From: Mermis nigrescens
Taxonomy: Eukaryota > Nematoda > Enoplea > Mermithida > Mermithidae
Assembly (NCBI GenBank): GCA_036768485.1
Contig: JAVLUZ010000145.1
Span: 3,340,756 to 3,404,755, forward strand
Length of the DNA: 64,000 nt
Reading direction: 5' to 3'
Shown here: positions 60,300 to 64,000 of the stretch, piece after piece
Numbering within the stretch: the first letter of the stretch is position 1
Layout of the letters: every line of letters begins with the position of its first letter
Translations under genes and position numbers: made by a program
Notes under the pieces: generated by a model
Seen by the model: only the letters and a program-made list of their open reading frames with translations
Told to the model about the DNA's origin: nothing
Database searches by the model: none

Positions 60300-61195
60300 T
60301 GGTAGGCTCATTTGTTTTTATTTATGGTGCTATGCAACAGTGAAGTTAGAAAGATAATTTTTATTGTCTGCCAGCGACCAATCAAGAGAATAATAAGTTT
60401 TTCTTATAATTATCGTCTTTTCTCACCTCAAAAAAGTATCTATAAAGCTCTAAATTGTAGGCTAATAGATGGCCGAAGAGAACAAAATTGTTTTTTTTTA
60501 ATTTTTGCATTGAAGCACATAGACATCATCAGACGTCAACATTTTCAGGAATTCTTGCTTTGAAAATGCTTAAATGAATGTTTTTCTCCAGATATCCTTG
60601 AAAAAGTCACAAGATTTCCATTGTATATAAGAAAGTAAGTCTGACTGACGCAGAAATATGGCTTATATGTAGATGACAATTTTTTGGCATTTGATTAAAA
60701 AATTACGATCAAATGGCAAAAAATTATCATAAATTTCATTATCCATTCTTTATCTCGCCAACTATCGTATGTTGGGCCAATGGGGGAACGGCCACCCTCT
60801 TTCGCCCCTCAAATCCACCCGTATACAACAGTAAGAATAAAACTGTATTAAATCAGAAGCCACTGTAGTAGCCTAAAATAAAGTGAATGAGATATCGAAC
60901 AAATGAATTAGACTAGAACCAAACTACTGGCTGCTGTAGTATTTTTACTTTATTAGAATTTATTCAGTAAACCTTTGCAAAAGCGACACTCGAGAGTAAC
61001 TTAAAACGCAAACCTACCCACTCCCATTGCATTTTTCCAAAAAGAGAAATCACTTGTCTCTATTTTAGTTAATTTCATTATTCGTATTCCATTTCCTGAA
61101 GCTAATCGTACTTTAAACTTTCTTTCATAGTGTCAATCTACTTTTTTCGAAAATCATAGTTTGTGTGTACACGTGAGTAGGACAAACATACCTAC
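60300..61195. other. Unannotated AT-rich region
   Basis: No gene supported. 60750-60825 resembles 19.35-19.42 kb (CTCGCCAACTAT...CGGCCACCCTC). Confidence 0.4.
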
Positions 61196-61200
61196 ATATG

Positions 61201-61365
61201 TAGCCTCTTTCACGCCAGTTTGGGTATAAATTTTAAAAACTATGTCCGACAATAAGCCGACAGATTGCGATTATAGCATTGATTTAATATATAATTATCG
61301 TAATCCGTTGGCTTACTTTCGAAAAATTCTTAAAATTTATGCCAAACCTTATGTGAAGCAGACTA
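61201..61365 (-). mobile_element. TA-flanked MITE, copy 2
   Basis: Reverse copy of the 60.1 kb element (shares GCAATCTGTCGGCTTATTG). Ends more diverged. It abuts the putative LTR. Confidence 0.7.
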
Positions 61366-61370
61366 AGTAT

Positions 61371-61918
61371 TGTAACGAAGTTGACTTCTACGTACTTACA
61401 GTATGACAGCTAATAATCTAGTTACCGTAAGCCATCTTGCGATCGTAGGAAATTCTAATTTCTGTTTTTATAACTTTTTAGAATTAAGATAAGAGACCTA
61501 CGCATTCAAATGACTTTCTTTTTATTCATTAGCTATATGATCATGAGACTAGAAGAAGCGAGCTTTCTCGAGAATATTCTTTCTTATTCGTCTTATCTAA
61601 CCTTTTTTCTTAATTACCTAAAACCTCGTGCTTGCATCTTTCTGTTGAGTTACAGTATGCTTTTTGCTGAGCTACTGTATTTTTGACCAATGAGAAATCG
61701 TTCCGCCCTTTGAATGGAATTTAGTTTCATAAAGTTTGTGTTCGTCACTTGAAACGTCCGCTCTTCACCAGACTTTCTCGAAATTATTCTTCATGTGCTA
61801 ATACTGAATATTATCTGCGCTCGTTTATTTGACATATTAAATCGAATTGATTGATAAGCTGTCTAACTAGCTGTCAGTCATACTATCTAGTTGCCCAAAC
61901 TAAACCTGCCCAGTCACA
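61371..61918 (+). repeat. Putative 5' LTR of retroelement B
   Basis: Begins TGTAACGAAG and ends CAGTCACA two bases before a TGG-starting primer binding site. Only one LTR lies in the window, so the left boundary is inferred from the TG start typical of LTRs. Confidence 0.5.
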
Positions 61919-61920
61919 TT

Positions 61921-61938
61921 TGGCGCCACTTCGAGGAC
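61921..61938 (+). other. Primer binding site of retroelement B
   Basis: TGGCGCCACTTCGAGGAC. TGG complements the CCA end of a tRNA, and the site sits just downstream of the LTR and 8 bp before the gag frame. The tRNA was not identified. Confidence 0.65.
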
Positions 61939-61945
61939 TCGATCG

Positions 61946-63219
61946 TTGCAATCATCAGATAAGTTCAGCACGACGGAAGACAAACGCAATATAGTGAGTC
62001 CAACGCTTTCAGAATTATATGATAATATAGTTGAAACTGCTAGACGGGATTACAACAATCGAATAACACGTAGTAATAAACGATATTCTAGAAATCTAGG
62101 CGATTTTATTGCAGAAATGAATGAGGGAAATGCCTTAGCAGATGTGCAAGCTCTTTTGCAGCAAATTATGCAGCAGGTGCGCGATTTTATGAAAGTCGAC
62201 CGATTTCTCAACCATTTTGTGATTTAAAGCCGTTTACGGAGATTCGAATGATGTGAACTGGTCTGAGTGAGAATGTCGTTTTTCTAGAATTTCTGTCTTG
62301 GCGGGTGCGAATTAATTTGAACCAAAAGTAGCTCTTTTGCCCGCGTACCTTAAAGGGACTGCCATGTCATTTTACAATGAATTAGGAAAAAGATACCCTG
62401 CTTTTGATACGTGGGATGAGTGGAAAAAATCATTTTTGGAGAAATTCCCGGATAATAGGCAAATGGACGTGAAATATGAGCAATTAGTGGCTAGAAATCA
62501 ACGAAGGAATGAAAGTATTACAACGTAAGCGAGTGATTTAAGGCGCCTTGCTAAGCGCGCATTCCAATCGTGGAATAGGGAAGGAGAAACTGATAGTATA
62601 ATTAAAAATCATTTCATAAATCGTCTTTCGCCAAATCTAAGGTGTTGGGTTCAAAATGCAGAACCAAAAACGTTCGAGGTGGCAGTGATTGAAGCGGAAA
62701 AACTGGAACTGCGCGATAAACAATGTAATAGCGATTGGGCTAATAGCTTAAGTAATACTGCAGGTCAGCTAGAAACATTAGTGCGACAATTAAACGCAGT
62801 AATAATTATAGATACGACACCATCGGAAGAAAATCTTCGTTTTAACGTCAGTTCGACTAATCCTAACGTTGTTTTGTCAAATTTTCTCGAAAATCGATTA
62901 AATAATGGTAGGCTTTCGAATCAGAATGTCGATTTCAGGGATGGTAGAAATGCTGGTAGAGGTCAGTGGTATCGGCGTTATTACAATAGCTTTCGGGAAA
63001 ATTCTAGCGGAACCCAACGGGGCCCCACAATAACAATGGGGGACGCTCCTATGGAAGGACCCCCGATGGAGTAGTTATTTGCAATAACTGTGGTCGCATA
63101 GGACACTATCGCACGGCTTGTCCGCGTTGGCATAGCGCTGAAATAAGTCACTTTTCAAGAACCTCACGTAACGTACGGCACGCAGGTCCATCGCGAAATT
63201 GAGTGTCCGACTTTTGTGG
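61946..63219 (+). pseudogene. gag: gag of retroelement B (broken)
   Basis: Gypsy-type gag remnant. The N-terminal frame (61946-62227) lacks an ATG at its start. Capsid sequence follows in another frame: YLKGTAMSFYNELGKRYPAF, WDEWKKSFLEKFPDNRQMD, then, after a stop, SDLRRLAKRAF, a matrix/capsid helix pattern shared with retroelement A. A nucleocapsid CCHC knuckle (C-x2-C-x4-H-x4-C) spans 63080-63121 in a third frame. The gag of this copy is clearly different in sequence from retroelement A's, so the two are separate lineages or old relatives. Confidence 0.85.
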
Positions 63220-63759
63220 TGCTTTGAATGCGCGGGTATCATGGGGAGCCCAGCCAAGAACTCGTGTAATTTCCACGTAGATTTGAAAAGAAATGAAAAG
63301 CGCCAACAATATGCAGAAAAATAAGCGTCAATTGATAATCGCATGCTTGAGTTAAGCATAGATGATACGAATTTCATTAAAGCTGAGCAACCCAGTTTGG
63401 ATATTTAGCGCAAAGAATTTGATGATTTCGCTGATGATGAAATGAATAATGAGAAGCATGCTTTTGTGAGAAATTGTGATAAAGTCAGGACTACGGCTGA
63501 AAGAAACGTAAGGAAAGATAAGACGCATCGATTAAAGAATAAGAAGGTACCTAAGCGAATAATGAGTGATGAAGCTTAAAAACTTAGGGTTGCGCAAATT
63601 AGAGAAAATTCGATTAGAAATACAAATGCGGAAAAATACAAACGTATGATTGTTACGGTAGATGAATTAGGTCATAGAAAAGTCCGCATAAGCGGGAAAA
63701 AGGGAAAATGTTTAACGAAAAAGCCTTTTCATGCATTAAATTCGACTTACGTGACAATC
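63220..63759 (+). pseudogene. Second zinc-knuckle-like motif and basic linker of retroelement B
   Basis: CFEC...GSPAKNSC (63220-63267) looks like a second nucleocapsid knuckle with one extra residue and no histidine. The same frame then runs through about 160 codons of charged, Lys/Arg/Asp/Glu-rich sequence (stops at 63322, 63406 and 63577) straight into the envelope start. No protease motif (D-T/S-G) is visible here, although in ordinary Gypsy elements protease follows gag. Role of the linker is unknown. Confidence 0.6.
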
Positions 63760-64000
63760 ATGCTATCCGTTACCATCATAATGGGAATACTTCCGTTCGG
63801 GACAGTTGATGCAGAATCATTTTACCAATGTGGGATGTCTCGCGCTGGTCGAGCAATAGTCGTTCCATTAGAAGTTCCATGCAATCCACCAGGCTTGATA
63901 ACATCTGAAAAAGGGATAAGCATTAGTATTTGGAGTCAAAAAGTCGTCTTGATCAAACACAAGCTGTCAGATGTGTTATCAGAAATCGGACTATATGCAC
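63760..64000 (+). pseudogene. env: Start of the envelope-like gene of retroelement B (runs off the window)
   Basis: ATG at 63760, followed by a hydrophobic signal peptide, then F-x2-C-x4-AG-x10-C. The envelope of retroelement A has the same spacing right after its signal peptide (F codon at 7273). The part seen is open to the window end. It is in frame with the preceding linker, so it may have been made as part of a longer precursor or from a spliced RNA. The rest of the element lies outside the window, so its state is unknown; upstream breaks make an intact element unlikely. Confidence 0.7.

Overview
The window is AT-rich DNA from an animal nuclear genome, most likely an invertebrate. Evidence: spliced genes with GT..AG introns, long dinucleotide, trinucleotide and tetranucleotide microsatellites, and dense layers of DNA transposons and LTR elements. 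The species cannot be told from the sequence. No rRNA, tRNA, CRISPR array or bacterial operon was seen. Two conserved host genes are recognisable. The C-terminal SCP2 part of an HSDL2-like gene lies on the + strand (15.4-17.3 kb). A class II CPD photolyase-like gene lies on the - strand (20.5-34.3 kb); seven exons join in phase, but the N-terminal exon was not found, and nearly every intron carries repeats.

Left part (0-14 kb): two hAT-type MITEs, a 3.5 kb non-coding repeat (family E) that starts with a hairpin, then a decayed LTR retroelement (5.7-12.4 kb). That element has an unusual gene order: gag, envelope-like glycoprotein, protease, reverse transcriptase/RNase H, start of integrase. 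It stops at a GGGA microsatellite. A 978 bp foldback element with 337 bp arms follows.

Middle (14-44.6 kb): the two host genes, many copies of MITE family A (TIR CAYACGTGGGC, 8-bp target duplications), families B, C, D and H, minisatellites, long TG and CA runs, a second E copy, a 3.1 kb inverted-repeat element (G) carrying one broken gene, part of a third E copy, and a Helitron with a 51-bp tandem array.

Right part (44.6-64 kb): a LINE reverse transcriptase fragment, a full E copy holding a PIF/Harbinger transposon that itself holds a MITE, a TAA microsatellite, a 2.98 kb hAT element with GGATCT-rich ends and an exact 8-bp target duplication, TA-flanked MITEs, and the 5' end of a second LTR element (LTR, primer binding site, gag, start of envelope).

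The main candidate for something new is the LTR retroelement lineage. Two separate copies place an envelope-like gene directly after gag, upstream of pol. In the first copy, the gag-envelope spacer has a cluster of consensus splice donors. Both copies are broken by stops and frameshifts. The nested insertions give a relative history: E before Harbinger before MITE, and the first LTR element before two MITE insertions.
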